Shown: positions 8,956-18,757 of the stretch, one piece after another | Position numbering within the stretch: position 1 is the first letter of the stretch | How the letters are laid out: each line of letters opens with the position of its first letter | From: Microbacteriaceae bacterium PS02068 | GTDB lineage: Bacteria > Actinomycetota > Actinomycetes > Actinomycetales > Microbacteriaceae | DNA length: 64,000 nucleotides | Reading direction: 5' to 3' | Assembly (NCBI GenBank): GCA_029959325.1 | Contig: JASCPF010000002.1 | Span: 1 to 64,000 of the forward strand | Notes under the pieces: model-generated | What the model saw: the letters and a program-made list of their open reading frames with translations, nothing else | Databases searched by the model: none | Told to the model about the DNA's origin: nothing | Translations under genes and position numbers: made by a program

Positions 8956-8982
8956 GCTTCACCCTCTCGTTGAGGGTGAAGC
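8956..8982 (+). terminator. Hairpin terminator candidate before dnaE
   Basis: Perfect 10-base arms GCTTCACCCT (8956-8965) and AGGGTGAAGC (8973-8982) with a 7-base loop. No T-run follows, so if it is a terminator it is of the U-poor type common in high-GC actinobacteria. It would end the acyl-CoA ligase/deacetylase transcript. Confidence 0.6.
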
Positions 8983-9045
8983 GAGACCGTTCATGATCGG
9001 GCGGGCCGCCGCCGCGGTGTCGGCGGGCTTTCGTAGACTCGTCAG

Positions 9046-12000
9046 GTGGCATCCGACTCCTTCGTTCACCTGCACGTGCACAGCGAGTACTCGATGCTCG
9101 ACGGGGCAGCTCGCATCAAGCCGATGGTCGAAGAGGCGGTGCGGCTCGGCATGCCGGCGATCGCCGTCACCGATCACGGCAACACGTTCGCGGCCTTCGA
9201 GTTCTACAAGGCGGCGAACGAGGCCGGCATCAAGCCGATCATCGGGATCGAGGCGTACGTCACCCCCGGAACCCATCGTTCCGACAAGTCGCGCGTGCGC
9301 TGGGGAACCCCCGAGCAGAACCGCGACGATGTGTCGGGCTCGGGCGCCTACACGCACATGACGCTCCTGTCGGAGACATCCAAGGGCATGCACAACCTCT
9401 TCCGGCTGTCGTCGCGTTCGAGCATGGAGGGCTACTACTTCAAGCCGCGCATGGACCGCGAGCTGCTGCAGTCGTACAGCAAGGGCATCATCGCGACGAC
9501 AGGATGCCCCTCGGGCGAGATCCAGACCCGGTTGAGGCTCGGCCAGTACGACGCGGCGCGCGCGGCCGCCGCCGAGTTCCAGGACATCTTCGGCAAAGAG
9601 AACTATTTCGCCGAGATCATGGATCACGGCCTCGAGATCGAGCGCCGGGTCACCGGCGATCTGCTGAAGATCGCGAAAGACCTGGGCATCCCGCTCGTCG
9701 GCACCAACGACCTGCACTACACGCATCAGCACGACGCGACCTCGCACGCGGCGCTGCTGTGCGTGCAGTCGGGGTCGACGCTCGACGATCCGAACCGCTT
9801 CAAGTTCGACGGCGACGGGTACTACGTCAAGTCCGCCGCCGAGATGCGTCAGGTGTTCCGCGACAACGCCGAGGCGTGCGACAACACGCTGCTCATCGCC
9901 GAGCGGTGCAATGTCGAGTTCAACACGAGCGCCAACTACATGCCGCGGTATCCCGTCCCCGACGGCGAGACCGAAGAAAGCTGGTTCGTCAAAGAGGTCG
10001 AGGTGGGCCTCGCGTACCGCTACCCCGGGGGCATCCCCGATGCCGTGCGGAAGCAGGCCGAGTACGAGACCGGCGTCATCGTGCAGATGGGTTTCCCGGG
10101 CTACTTCCTCGTGGTCGCCGACTTCATCAACTGGGCCAAGGACCACGGGATCCGCGTGGGTCCGGGTCGCGGCTCGGGTGCCGGGTCGATGGCCGCCTAC
10201 GCCATGCGCATCACGGATCTCGACCCCCTGCAGCACGGACTCATCTTCGAGCGGTTCCTCAACCCCGATCGCGTGTCCATGCCCGACTTCGACGTCGACT
10301 TCGACGACCGGCGCCGCGGCGAGGTCATCCAGTACGTGACCGAGAAGTACGGCGACGAGCGCGTCGCTCAGATCGTCACCTACGGCACGATCAAGGCGAA
10401 GCAGGCGCTGAAGGATGCCGGGCGCGTGCTCGGCTTCCCGTTCAGCATGGGCGAGAAGCTCACGAAGGCCATGCCGCCCGCGGTCATGGGCAAGGACATG
10501 CCGCTGGAGGGGATGTTCAACCCCGAGCACGATCGGTACAAGGAGGCGAGCGAGTTCCGCGCCGTCATCGAGAGCGACCCCGAAGCGAAGACCGTCTTCG
10601 ACACGGCGCTCGGGCTCGAGAATCTGAAGCGCCAGTGGGGCGTGCACGCCGCGGGCGTGATCATGTCCTCCGAGCCGCTGATCGACATCATCCCGATCAT
10701 GAAGCGCGAGCAGGACGGCCAGATCGTCACGCAGTTCGACTATCCGTCGTGCGAGTCGCTCGGGCTCATCAAGATGGACTTCCTCGGGCTGCGCAACCTC
10801 ACGATCATCGACGACGCCCTCGACAACATCGCCGCCAACCGCGGCGAGAAGCTCGTCCTCGAGGACCTGACGCTCGACGACACGGCCGCCTACGAGCTGC
10901 TCTCGCGGGGAGACACGCTGGGCGTCTTCCAACTCGACGGCGGCCCGATGCGGTCTCTGCTGCGCCTCCTGAAGCCCGACAACTTCGAGGACATCTCCGC
11001 CGTCATCGCGCTGTACCGTCCCGGCCCCATGGGTGCGAACTCGCACACGAACTACGCGCTGCGCAAGAACGGGGTGCAGGACATCACCCCGATCCACCCC
11101 GAGTTCGCCGAGTCGCTCTCTGAGATCCTCGATACCAGCTACGGCCTGATCATCTATCAGGAGCAGGTCATGGCCATCGCCCAGAAGGTCGCCGGGTTCA
11201 GCCTCGGTCAGGCCGACATCCTGCGGCGCGCGATGGGCAAGAAGAAGAAGTCCGAGCTCGACAAGCAGTTCGAGGGCTTCGAGGCCGGGATGCACGCGAA
11301 CGGCTACTCCGACGGCGCGGTGCAGACGCTGTGGGAGATCCTGCTCCCGTTCTCGGACTATGCCTTCAACAAGGCGCACTCCGCCGCGTACGGACTCGTC
11401 TCGTACTGGACGGCGTACCTCAAGGCGCACTACCCGGCCGAATACATGGCGGCGCTGCTCACGAGCGTCGGCGATTCGAAGGACAAGATGGCGGTGTACC
11501 TCAACGAGTGCCGCCGCATGGGCATCAAGGTGCTGCCGCCCGACGTCGGCGAGTCGATCCGCTACTTCGCCGCCGTCGGCGAAGACATCCGCTTCGGCCT
11601 CGGCGCCGTCCGCAACGTCGGTGCGAACGTGGTCGAGGGCATCGTCGCGGCGCGCGCGGATGCCCCGTACACCTCGTTCCACGACTTCCTCGGCAAGGTG
11701 CCGGCGCACGTCGCCAACAAGCGCACGATCGAGTCGCTCATCAAGGCGGGGGCGTTCGACTCGCTGGGATCGACGCGCCGTGCGCTGATGGAGATCCATG
11801 AGGATGCCACCGAGCAGGCCGTCCTCGACAAGCGCCGCGAGGCCAACGGCGAGGTGGGCTTCGACTTCGACAGCCTGTGGGGCGACGACGAACCGCAGCA
11901 GGTCCAGAAGGTTCCCGAACGCCCCGAGTGGACCAAGAAGGACAAGCTCGCCTTCGAGCGCGAGATGCTCGGCCTGTACGTGTCGGATCACCCGCTCGCC

Positions 12001-12564
12001 GGCCTCGAGATCCCGCTCGCGAAGCATGCCTCGACCTCGATCCACGACCTCCTCGCCGACGAAGACGTCTCCGATGGCGACATCGTCACCGTCGCCGGTC
12101 TCGTGACGAGTGTGCAGCACCGCGTCGCCAAGCAGAGCGGCAACCCCTACGGCATGATCACCGTCGAGGACTTCGACGGTGAGGTCACCGTGATGTTCAT
12201 GGGCAAGACCTATACCGAGTTCTCCTCGATGCTCGTCGCCGACTCGATCCTCGTGGTGCGCGGGCGGGTCTCGCGCCGCGACGACGGGCTCAACCTGCAC
12301 GGACAGTCGGCGTTCTCGCCGGATCTCGGCTCGCTCGAGGCATCCGGTGCGCTCGTGCTGCTGATGCCCGAGCATCGCGCCACCGAGGCGACGGTGGGCG
12401 AGCTGGCGCAGGTGTTCCAGCGGCACCCGGGCAGTACCGAGGTCACTCTGAAACTGCACAAGGGCGGCAGCGCGAAGGTGTTCGAGGTGCCTGCGCGCGT
12501 GGGGATCTCTGTGGATCTGTATGGGGAACTCAAAGGTCTCCTCGGGCCGCAGTGCCTGGGGTGA
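9046..12564 (+). CDS. dnaE: DNA polymerase III alpha subunit DnaE
   Basis: Replicative polymerase catalytic subunit, 1172 residues, typical of DnaE1. The N-terminal PHP domain begins HLHVHSEYSMLDG, with GIEAYV and DLHYTH blocks that bind metals in proofreading PHP domains. The C-family polymerase palm carries PDFDVDFDD, with catalytic Asp416 and Asp418. A helix-hairpin-helix region and a C-terminal OB fold (TVAGLVTSVQHRVAKQ) follow. The GTG start lies 6 bases after TAGACT (9034-9039) with no ribosome binding site, so the message is probably leaderless. Confidence 0.98.
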   Translation: MASDSFVHLHVHSEYSMLDGAARIKPMVEEAVRLGMPAIAVTDHGNTFAAFEFYKAANEAGIKPIIGIEAYVTPGTHRSDKSRVRWGTPEQNRDDVSGSGAYTHMTLLSETSKGMHNLFRLSSRSSMEGYYFKPRMDRELLQSYSKGIIATTGCPSGEIQTRLRLGQYDAARAAAAEFQDIFGKENYFAEIMDHGLEIERRVTGDLLKIAKDLGIPLVGTNDLHYTHQHDATSHAALLCVQSGSTLDDPNRFKFDGDGYYVKSAAEMRQVFRDNAEACDNTLLIAERCNVEFNTSANYMPRYPVPDGETEESWFVKEVEVGLAYRYPGGIPDAVRKQAEYETGVIVQMGFPGYFLVVADFINWAKDHGIRVGPGRGSGAGSMAAYAMRITDLDPLQHGLIFERFLNPDRVSMPDFDVDFDDRRRGEVIQYVTEKYGDERVAQIVTYGTIKAKQALKDAGRVLGFPFSMGEKLTKAMPPAVMGKDMPLEGMFNPEHDRYKEASEFRAVIESDPEAKTVFDTALGLENLKRQWGVHAAGVIMSSEPLIDIIPIMKREQDGQIVTQFDYPSCESLGLIKMDFLGLRNLTIIDDALDNIAANRGEKLVLEDLTLDDTAAYELLSRGDTLGVFQLDGGPMRSLLRLLKPDNFEDISAVIALYRPGPMGANSHTNYALRKNGVQDITPIHPEFAESLSEILDTSYGLIIYQEQVMAIAQKVAGFSLGQADILRRAMGKKKKSELDKQFEGFEAGMHANGYSDGAVQTLWEILLPFSDYAFNKAHSAAYGLVSYWTAYLKAHYPAEYMAALLTSVGDSKDKMAVYLNECRRMGIKVLPPDVGESIRYFAAVGEDIRFGLGAVRNVGANVVEGIVAARADAPYTSFHDFLGKVPAHVANKRTIESLIKAGAFDSLGSTRRALMEIHEDATEQAVLDKRREANGEVGFDFDSLWGDDEPQQVQKVPERPEWTKKDKLAFEREMLGLYVSDHPLAGLEIPLAKHASTSIHDLLADEDVSDGDIVTVAGLVTSVQHRVAKQSGNPYGMITVEDFDGEVTVMFMGKTYTEFSSMLVADSILVVRGRVSRRDDGLNLHGQSAFSPDLGSLEASGALVLLMPEHRATEATVGELAQVFQRHPGSTEVTLKLHKGGSAKVFEVPARVGISVDLYGELKGLLGPQCLG

Positions 12565-12580
12565 CGAGAGCCCGTGCGGG

Positions 12581-12586
12581 TAGAAT
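12581..12586 (+). promoter_or_regulatory. Putative -10 box after dnaE
   Basis: TAGAAT, 35 bases before the GTG at 12622 of the following membrane protein gene. It sits just after the dnaE stop and favours the downstream GTG over the in-frame GTG at 12574, which would lie upstream of the transcript start. Confidence 0.45.
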
Positions 12587-12621
12587 CTGAGGCGACACCC
12601 GCTGTGGAAGGATCGATCCCC

Positions 12622-13641
12622 GTGACCGATGAGAAGAACATCACCGAACCCGTCGAGCCCTGGGAAGCGCCGGCAGAGGCTTCTGCCGAGGCGGCGGAAG
12701 ACCGGTCCGTTCCCACGGAATCGGCCGATCCCGACGTCACCTACGACTCCGTCGGCGAGGCTTTCGCCGCGATCACCGACGGTCCGGATGCCGTCGACGA
12801 GGGCGCGCCCCCGCAGTACGGTCTCGGCCCGCTGTCGGTCCGTGAGGTCGCGCTCGCAGGCGTCTGGCTGGTCGCGTTCCTGGTGTCGTTCTTCCCGATC
12901 TACAACATCGGCTTCGGTGGCTCGGTGTGGACGTCGGGCATCGACTGGGTGCTGACGATCGGCGTCCCGACGGTCGCCGTCTTCCTCGTGATCCTGCGCC
13001 GGTTCTCGCCGCAGGGCATCCGTCGGGTGGGGTCGCTCGGCATCGACCAGTTCGCCTCGGTGGCGTTCTCGGTGGCGACCATGATCTGGCTCGGCATCCT
13101 CTGGGCGTCGTTCGTCTCGCTCGCGGGTCAGCGTGGCTTCTATGCCTCCTGGGTCGTCTGGGTGGAGTTCATCCTCATGCTCGCAGGCGTCCTGCTGACC
13201 GTGTTCGCGCCGCTCTTCCCGACGATCGGCGACGACTTCCGCCACCGCCCCGAGGTTCCCGCGCACCGCTTCGCGAGCCCGGCACGACCGATCGTCGCCC
13301 GCCCGCACGTCGAGCGTCCCGTGGCGGCCACTGTCGCCCCGGCCACCGGAGAGTCGGCGACGACCGAGGCCACGCCGTACGCAGCACCGGAGACCGCCTA
13401 CGCCGCCGAGCCCGCCGCGGAGCCCGCGGTCGAGACGGTCGCGCCGGCTGCGTCGCAGGCTTTCTGGGCGCTCGCACCGGTCGAGCGCGATGTCGTCGAT
13501 GAGACCGGCGTGCCGATCTTCGCCATCGGGCCGACGGCGTGGGCCCTGGTGATCGAAGACCGCGGCGACAGCTTCGTCGTGCGTCACGAAGACGGCCGCA
13601 TCGGCTACCTGACCGACGTGTCGGGCGTCACGCGCGGCTGA
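12622..13641 (+). CDS. Uncharacterised four-helix membrane protein
   Basis: I do not recognise a named family. The product is 339 residues: an acidic N-terminal region of about 70 residues, four hydrophobic helices (about residues 80-100, 110-130, 145-170, 180-200), then a Pro/Ala/Glu-rich tail. A short conserved-looking C-terminal block (VPIFAIGPTAWALVIEDRGD, ending in YLTDVSGVTRG) could be a small ligand or signal module. Start GTG 12622 has GGAAGG upstream, and a TAGAAT box at 12581 fits it; GTG 12574 is the alternative. It lies alone between dnaE and hisD. Function unknown. Confidence 0.75.
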   Translation: MTDEKNITEPVEPWEAPAEASAEAAEDRSVPTESADPDVTYDSVGEAFAAITDGPDAVDEGAPPQYGLGPLSVREVALAGVWLVAFLVSFFPIYNIGFGGSVWTSGIDWVLTIGVPTVAVFLVILRRFSPQGIRRVGSLGIDQFASVAFSVATMIWLGILWASFVSLAGQRGFYASWVVWVEFILMLAGVLLTVFAPLFPTIGDDFRHRPEVPAHRFASPARPIVARPHVERPVAATVAPATGESATTEATPYAAPETAYAAEPAAEPAVETVAPAASQAFWALAPVERDVVDETGVPIFAIGPTAWALVIEDRGDSFVVRHEDGRIGYLTDVSGVTRG

Positions 13642-13671
13642 GTGCGCTCGTCGTCGCGTTACCCTGGACGG

Positions 13672-15003
13672 ATGCTCCGCACCATCGACCTGCGTGGTCG
13701 AGACCTCACCACGGCCGATCTTCTCGACGCCGTTCCGCGCGCCGGAGCGGCACGCGCTGAGGCGCTCTCTGCCGCGGCCGACATCGTCGTCGACGTGCGC
13801 GATCGTGGCGAAGCCGCGCTTCGCGAGCAGGCCGCGCGCTTCGACGGGGTGACCGATCACGCGATCCGCGTGCCGGCCGCACACCTCGACGAGGCGCTGG
13901 ACGCGCTCGATCCCGCGGTGCGCGGCGCGCTCGAAGAGGCGATCCGGCGGGTGCGCATCGCGTCAGCCGCGCAGGTGCCGCCAGCCGTCGTGACCGATCT
14001 CGGCCCCGGCGCGCGCGTCGAGCAGCGCTGGCAGCCCGTCCGTCGCGCGGGGGTCTATGTCCCCGGCGGCAAGGCCGTGTATCCCTCGAGCGTCGTCATG
14101 AACGTGGTGCCGGCGCAGGTCGCGGGGGTCGGCGAGGTCGCCCTGGCCTCGCCGCCGCAAGCGGCGTTCGACGGACGCGTGCACCCCGACATCCTGGCCG
14201 CGGCGCGCCTGCTGGGTGTCACCGAGGTCTACGCGATGGGCGGCGCCGGCGCCATCGCGGCCTACGCGTACGGCGTGCCGAGCCTCGGGCTCGATCCGGT
14301 CGATGTCGTCACGGGGCCGGGCAACAACTTCGTCGCGGCTGCGAAGCGCGCCGTGGCCGGCGTCGTCGGCACCGATTCCGAGGCGGGCGCCACCGAGATT
14401 CTCATCGTCGCCGACGAGGGGGCCGATGCCGCGCTGGTCGCCGTCGACCTCATCAGCCAGGCGGAGCACGACGAACAGGCATCCGCGGTCCTCGTCACGT
14501 GGTCCGAGGAGTTCGGCGACCTGGTGCGCGCCGAGGTCGAGCGCCGCGTCGACGCGACGGCCAACGGCGTGCGCGCGCGCACCGCGCTCGAGGGAGACCA
14601 GTCCGCGATCGTCCTCGTCGACGATCGGGGCGCGGCCACGGACTTCAGCAACGCGTACGCGCCCGAGCACCTCGAGCTTCACCTGCGCGATCCGCGACCG
14701 GAAGATTTCGTGAACGCGGGCGCCGTCTTCGTGGGCGATCATTCACCGGTGAGTCTCGGCGACTACCTCGCGGGCAGCAACCACGTGCTGCCGACCGGTG
14801 GGCAGGCGCGGTACGCGTCGGGCCTGTCGGCGTCGACGTTCCTGCGGCCCCAGCAGGTCATCACGTATGACCGCGAGGCCCTGCGTGCCGTGCACGAGGG
14901 CATCGTCGCGCTGGCGGATGCCGAGGCCCTGCCCGCTCACGGCGAGGCCGTGACCGCTCGCTTCGCGAGCGACCGCGCCGACACCGAATCCGCAGAGGAC
15001 TGA
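13672..15003 (+). CDS. hisD: Histidinol dehydrogenase
   Basis: Catalyses the last two oxidations of histidine synthesis, histidinol to histidine, with NAD and zinc. The product is 443 residues. Signatures: [37 protein letters not shown] (metal/catalytic) and [19 protein letters not shown]. The ATG is 6 bases after TACCCT (13660-13665), so it is likely leaderless. No other his genes are in the window. It ends 4 bases before nrdR. Confidence 0.97.
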   Translation: MLRTIDLRGRDLTTADLLDAVPRAGAARAEALSAAADIVVDVRDRGEAALREQAARFDGVTDHAIRVPAAHLDEALDALDPAVRGALEEAIRRVRIASAAQVPPAVVTDLGPGARVEQRWQPVRRAGVYVPGGKAVYPSSVVMNVVPAQVAGVGEVALASPPQAAFDGRVHPDILAAARLLGVTEVYAMGGAGAIAAYAYGVPSLGLDPVDVVTGPGNNFVAAAKRAVAGVVGTDSEAGATEILIVADEGADAALVAVDLISQAEHDEQASAVLVTWSEEFGDLVRAEVERRVDATANGVRARTALEGDQSAIVLVDDRGAATDFSNAYAPEHLELHLRDPRPEDFVNAGAVFVGDHSPVSLGDYLAGSNHVLPTGGQARYASGLSASTFLRPQQVITYDREALRAVHEGIVALADAEALPAHGEAVTARFASDRADTESAED

Positions 15004-15007
15004 CTCG

Positions 15008-15484
15008 ATGCATTGCCCGTTCTGCCGACACGCCGACTCACGCGTCATCGATTCGCGGACGAGCGACGACGGCCTCAGCATCCGCCGCAGACGCCAGTGC
15101 CCCGAGTGCGGGGGACGCTTCTCGACGATCGAGACGGCGAGCCTCAACGTGATCAAGCGATCGGGCGTGATCGAGCCGTTCAGCCGCGAGAAGGTCATGT
15201 CGGGTGCGCGCAAGGCCTGCCAGGGGCGGCCGGTCACCGAGGCCGACCTCGCGGTGCTGGCGCAGGCCGTGGAAGAGTCGGTGCGTCAGACCGGATCGTC
15301 GCAGATCGACACGAACGAGATCGGTCTGGCGATCCTGGGGCCGCTGCGGAGCCTCGACGAAGTCGCCTACCTGCGGTTCGCGAGCGTGTACCAGGCGTTC
15401 GACTCGCTCGAGGACTTCGAGGCATCCATCGCCCTGCTGCGCGCCGACCGGGCCGAGCACGCCGCGCGCGAGAGCGCCGAGTAG
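15008..15484 (+). CDS. nrdR: Transcriptional repressor NrdR
   Basis: NrdR is a zinc-ribbon/ATP-cone repressor that senses ATP/dATP and controls ribonucleotide reductase genes. The product is 158 residues, the normal length. The zinc ribbon is complete: Cys3 and Cys6 in CPFC, Cys31 and Cys34 in CPEC. The ATP-cone spans about residues 46-136 ([16 protein letters not shown] onward). It follows hisD by 4 bases, so the two are probably co-transcribed. No ribonucleotide reductase gene lies in the window, so its targets are elsewhere. Confidence 0.97.
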   Translation: MHCPFCRHADSRVIDSRTSDDGLSIRRRRQCPECGGRFSTIETASLNVIKRSGVIEPFSREKVMSGARKACQGRPVTEADLAVLAQAVEESVRQTGSSQIDTNEIGLAILGPLRSLDEVAYLRFASVYQAFDSLEDFEASIALLRADRAEHAARESAE

Positions 15485-15557
15485 CGACGGGTCGTCGTCG
15501 AGTTGTCACGGCGCGGGCGTGCGTGTCGCTCCGCCGCGGGGTCTTAGGCTGAACGCG

Positions 15558-16583
15558 ATGTATCCCTTCATCTTCCGCACGTTCTTCGCGCGCATGGATC
15601 CCGAGCGCGCGCATCACCTCGTCATTCCCGTTATCCGTGTTCTCGGGGTGTGGCCCTTCGCGCCGATTGCACGCGCGCTGACGCGGCCCGACCCTCGGCT
15701 GCAGACCCGGGCACTGGGGCTCGTGTTCGATTCGCCGTTCGGCGTCGCCGCCGGCTTCGACAAGAACGCCGTGATGACCGAGGGGCTGTACTCCCTCGGA
15801 TTCGGCCACGTCGAGGTCGGCACCGTCACCGCGATCGCGCAGGACGGCAACCCGCGTCCGCGGCTCTACCGCCTGATCGAGGATCGCGCCCTGATCAACC
15901 GGATGGGCTTCAACAACGCCGGTGCCGCCGCCGCGGCCCGGCGCCTCGCGCGCGCCCGTCGGCGACCGCGCCGCACGGTTCTGGGCGCCAACATCGGCAA
16001 GAGCCGCGTCGTCGATGTCGAACAGGCGACCGCCGACTACGTCACGAGCACGACGCTCGTCGCACCCGAGGCCGACTTCCTCGTGGTGAACGTCTCGTCG
16101 CCGAACACCCCCGGGCTGCGGGGCCTGCAGGCCGTCGAGACGCTCCGTCCGCTGCTGAGCGCGGTGCGGGATGCCGCGGGGGCGACCCCCGTGCTCGTGA
16201 AGATCGCACCCGACCTTCCCGACGACGAGATCGAGGCGATCGCCCGCCTCGCCGTCGAGCTCGGCCTCGCGGGCCTGGTCGCCACGAACACCACGATCGC
16301 GCGCGAGCCCCTGCAGGCCGATGCGGCAACGGTCGAGGCCATGGGCGCCGGCGGACTCTCGGGAGCACCGCTGAAACAGCGCGCTCTCGAGGTGCTGCGC
16401 ACCGTGCGCGCCGTCGTCCCGGCGGAGTTCTGCGTGATCTCGGCCGGGGGAGTGGAGACCACCGCCGACGTGCAGGAGCGTCTCGCCGCCGGCGCCGACC
16501 TCGTGCAGGGCTACACCGCGTTCGTCTACCGCGGGCCGCTGTGGGCACGACAGATCAACCGCGGACTCGCCGCCGCGCTCTGA
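15558..16583 (+). CDS. pyrD: Dihydroorotate dehydrogenase (quinone), class 2
   Basis: Oxidises dihydroorotate to orotate in pyrimidine synthesis, passing electrons to membrane quinone. The product is 341 residues. The N-terminal amphipathic extension (MYPFIFRTFFARMDPERAHH) is the class 2 quinone and membrane site. GVAAGFDKNAVMTEGL and NVSSPNTPGLRGLQ hold the FMN and catalytic Ser regions. The ATG is 7 bases after TAGGCT (15545-15550), a leaderless arrangement. It converges with the DUF3043 gene, 12 bases away. Confidence 0.97.
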   Translation: MYPFIFRTFFARMDPERAHHLVIPVIRVLGVWPFAPIARALTRPDPRLQTRALGLVFDSPFGVAAGFDKNAVMTEGLYSLGFGHVEVGTVTAIAQDGNPRPRLYRLIEDRALINRMGFNNAGAAAAARRLARARRRPRRTVLGANIGKSRVVDVEQATADYVTSTTLVAPEADFLVVNVSSPNTPGLRGLQAVETLRPLLSAVRDAAGATPVLVKIAPDLPDDEIEAIARLAVELGLAGLVATNTTIAREPLQADAATVEAMGAGGLSGAPLKQRALEVLRTVRAVVPAEFCVISAGGVETTADVQERLAAGADLVQGYTAFVYRGPLWARQINRGLAAAL

Positions 16584-16595
16584 GCCTGCGCGGGG

Positions 16596-17168
16596 TCAGC
16601 GCGAACCCGCGGGGCGGCCCCCGCGCTTGACCTGGGGCTTCGGCAGCCGCATGAAGCGCATCTGGATGGTGCGCATGGCGCCGTACCAGCCCAGACCCTT
16701 CTCGGTGCGGTCGCCGAACGTCGCCCGGGCGAGCTTCTTGATGCGCGCGCTCGTGAGGATCATGTCGCCCACGGTCAACACGATGAACAGCCACAGGCCC
16801 GCGAACGCGTAGGCGGCGATCGCCTGGTTCGGCACGACGGTGACCAAGAGGATCACGAGCAGCATCAGCGGCATGAGCAGCTCGCCCGCGTGCCAGCCCG
16901 CATCGACGAGGTCGCGCACGAACTTGCGCTGCGGCCCCTTGTCGCGCACCGGCAGGTACTTGTCGTCACCGGCCGCCATGCCGATGCGTGCCTTCTCGCG
17001 CTGCGCGGCCAGATCGGCCTTGGCGCGGGCGCGCGCTTCCTTCGTGTCGGGCACGAGCGGGCGCTTGCGGGCCGCCTCCTGCTCCGCGCGCGACGGGGTC
17101 GGGCGGTTCTTGCCGGGGCCCGCCTCTGCGTCGGGTGCGGTCTCGGGAGCGGGCGGGGTCTTGGCCAC
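16596..17168 (-). CDS. DUF3043 family membrane protein
   Basis: A 190-residue actinobacterial protein of the DUF3043 family, role unknown. Residues 1-95 are charged and probably cytosolic (KNRPTPSRAEQEAARKRPLV, and later DKGPQRKFVRDLVDAGWHAG). Two hydrophobic helices follow at about 97-115 and 118-140, then a basic tail. Start is GTG with GAGGA upstream. It is divergent from the dipeptidase gene and convergent with pyrD. Confidence 0.85.
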   Translation of the reverse strand: MAKTPPAPETAPDAEAGPGKNRPTPSRAEQEAARKRPLVPDTKEARARAKADLAAQREKARIGMAAGDDKYLPVRDKGPQRKFVRDLVDAGWHAGELLMPLMLLVILLVTVVPNQAIAAYAFAGLWLFIVLTVGDMILTSARIKKLARATFGDRTEKGLGWYGAMRTIQMRFMRLPKPQVKRGGRPAGSR

Positions 17169-17245
17169 GGGAAGGTCCTCGATGTGTAGGCGGCCCGAGT
17201 TCTGGTTCGGGGTGCGCGCGAAACGTGCCCCTTAAGATTACCCGC

Positions 17246-18658
17246 ATGACCCCCGAGCCGTCTGGATCCCCGTCGTCGTCCCGCTCTGCCGCCGTCCGTG
17301 AGGCCGCGCTCGGCGTCGTTCCCGCGGCTCTCGCCGATCTCGGCGCGCTCGTGCGCATCCCTTCGGTGGCGTTCCCCGGCTTCGAGCGCCCCGAAGTCGA
17401 GCGCAGCGCCGCGGCCGTGAAGGCCCTGCTCGATGACCTCGGCATCTTCGACCGCGTCGAGATCAAGACCGCGATCATTCCCGAGACAGGTGCCGAGGGG
17501 ATGCCTGCGGTGCTGGCATCCCGCGCCGCGCGGAACGGTCGCCCGACGATCCTGCTGTACGCGCACCACGACGTGCAGCCGGTCGGCGACGACGCGCTGT
17601 GGGAGTCGTCGCCGTTCGAGCCGACGGTCCGCGACGGACGCCTCTATGGCCGCGGCGCCGCGGATGACAAGGCCGGCGTCATGGCGCACGTGGGGGCGCT
17701 GCGCGCGTTCGTCGAGGCGCTCGGCGACGATTTCGATCTCGGCGTGAACCTCTTCATCGAAGGTGAGGAAGAGGCCGGCTCGGCATCCTTCGCCGCCTTC
17801 CTGCACGAGAACGCCGACGCGCTGCGGGCCGACGTCATCGTGGTCGCCGACTCGGGGAACTGGGATGCCACGACCCCCGCGCTCACCGTCTCGCTGCGCG
17901 GCAACGCCCGGTTCACGCTGCGCATCAAGACCCTCGAGCACGCCTCGCACTCGGGCATGTTCGGCGGCGCCGTGCCCGACGCGATGATGGCGGCGGTCAC
18001 GCTGCTCGCGACCATGTGGAACCAGGACGGTGCGGTCGCGGTGGCGGGAGTGACCGAGCGGGATGCCCCGACGCCCGAGTACACCGAGGCCACGCTCCGC
18101 GACGAGGCAGGCCTTCCCGCCGGCGTGAGCCCGATCGGGCGCGGCACGATCCTCAGCCGCATCTGGAACAAGCCGTCGATCACGATCACCGGCATCGACG
18201 CGCCGACCGTGCGGAACGCCTCGAACACCCTCTCGCCCGAGGTGTCGGTCGTCATCAGCATGCGGGTCGCGCCGGGGCAGGACGCCCGCGAAGCGTTCGA
18301 AGCTCTCGAAGCCCACCTTCGCGCCCACGCCCCGTTCGGCGCCGAGCTGACCTTCACCGACATCGACACGGGCAACGCGTTCCTCGTCGACACCAGCGGC
18401 ACCGCCGTCGCGCACGCGCGGGCGGCGCTCGAAGAGGGGTACGGCGTCGCCCCGGTCGACATCGGCGTGGGCGGGTCGATCCCGTTCATCGCCGACCTCG
18501 TACGCGAGTTCCCCGGCGCCGAGATCCTCGTGACGGGCGTCGAAGACCCGCACGCCCGCGCGCACAGCCCCAACGAGTCGCTGCACCTCGACACGTTCCG
18601 CCACGCGCTCGTCTCCGAGGCGCTGCTGCTCGAACGACTCGACGCGTCGACGCTCTGA
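17246..18658 (+). CDS. M20 family dipeptidase/peptidase
   Basis: Zinc metallopeptidase of the M20 family, 470 residues, most like dipeptidases that cleave short peptides in the cytosol. Motifs: ILLYAHHDVQPVGDD (first metal His/Asp), LYGRGAADDKAGV (bridging Asp), EGEEEAGS (catalytic Glu and ligand) and VADSGNWD. The substrate cannot be told. ATG 17246 lies 7 bases after TAAGAT (17233-17238) and has no ribosome binding site, pointing to leaderless translation; longer in-frame starts would run through the divergent promoter region. Confidence 0.9.
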   Translation: MTPEPSGSPSSSRSAAVREAALGVVPAALADLGALVRIPSVAFPGFERPEVERSAAAVKALLDDLGIFDRVEIKTAIIPETGAEGMPAVLASRAARNGRPTILLYAHHDVQPVGDDALWESSPFEPTVRDGRLYGRGAADDKAGVMAHVGALRAFVEALGDDFDLGVNLFIEGEEEAGSASFAAFLHENADALRADVIVVADSGNWDATTPALTVSLRGNARFTLRIKTLEHASHSGMFGGAVPDAMMAAVTLLATMWNQDGAVAVAGVTERDAPTPEYTEATLRDEAGLPAGVSPIGRGTILSRIWNKPSITITGIDAPTVRNASNTLSPEVSVVISMRVAPGQDAREAFEALEAHLRAHAPFGAELTFTDIDTGNAFLVDTSGTAVAHARAALEEGYGVAPVDIGVGGSIPFIADLVREFPGAEILVTGVEDPHARAHSPNESLHLDTFRHALVSEALLLERLDASTL

Positions 18659-18703
18659 CCCCCTCATGCCCCGGCCCCACGCCCCGTGGCACGCGTGAGC
18701 GCG

Positions 18704-18709
18704 TAGAAT
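18704..18709 (+). promoter_or_regulatory. Putative -10 box for the A-type Fe-S carrier gene
   Basis: TAGAAT, 48 bases before the ATG at 18758. The leader carries the GGGGAG ribosome binding site at about 18747-18752. Confidence 0.45.
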
Positions 18710-18757
18710 CGTGGCATCCAGCCGGATGACACCGGCCCGACGATTCGGGGAGTTCTC

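Noticed and set aside
8959-13884. A very long open frame on the minus strand opposite dnaE (over 1600 codons)
   Set aside because: It mirrors dnaE codon periodicity in GC-rich DNA, has low-complexity Arg/Asp/Glu/His-rich translation, no domain and no start signal. It is a shadow frame.
15008-15484. NrdR as a marker of a local ribonucleotide reductase operon
   Set aside because: No nrd gene is present in the window; NrdR here simply follows hisD.
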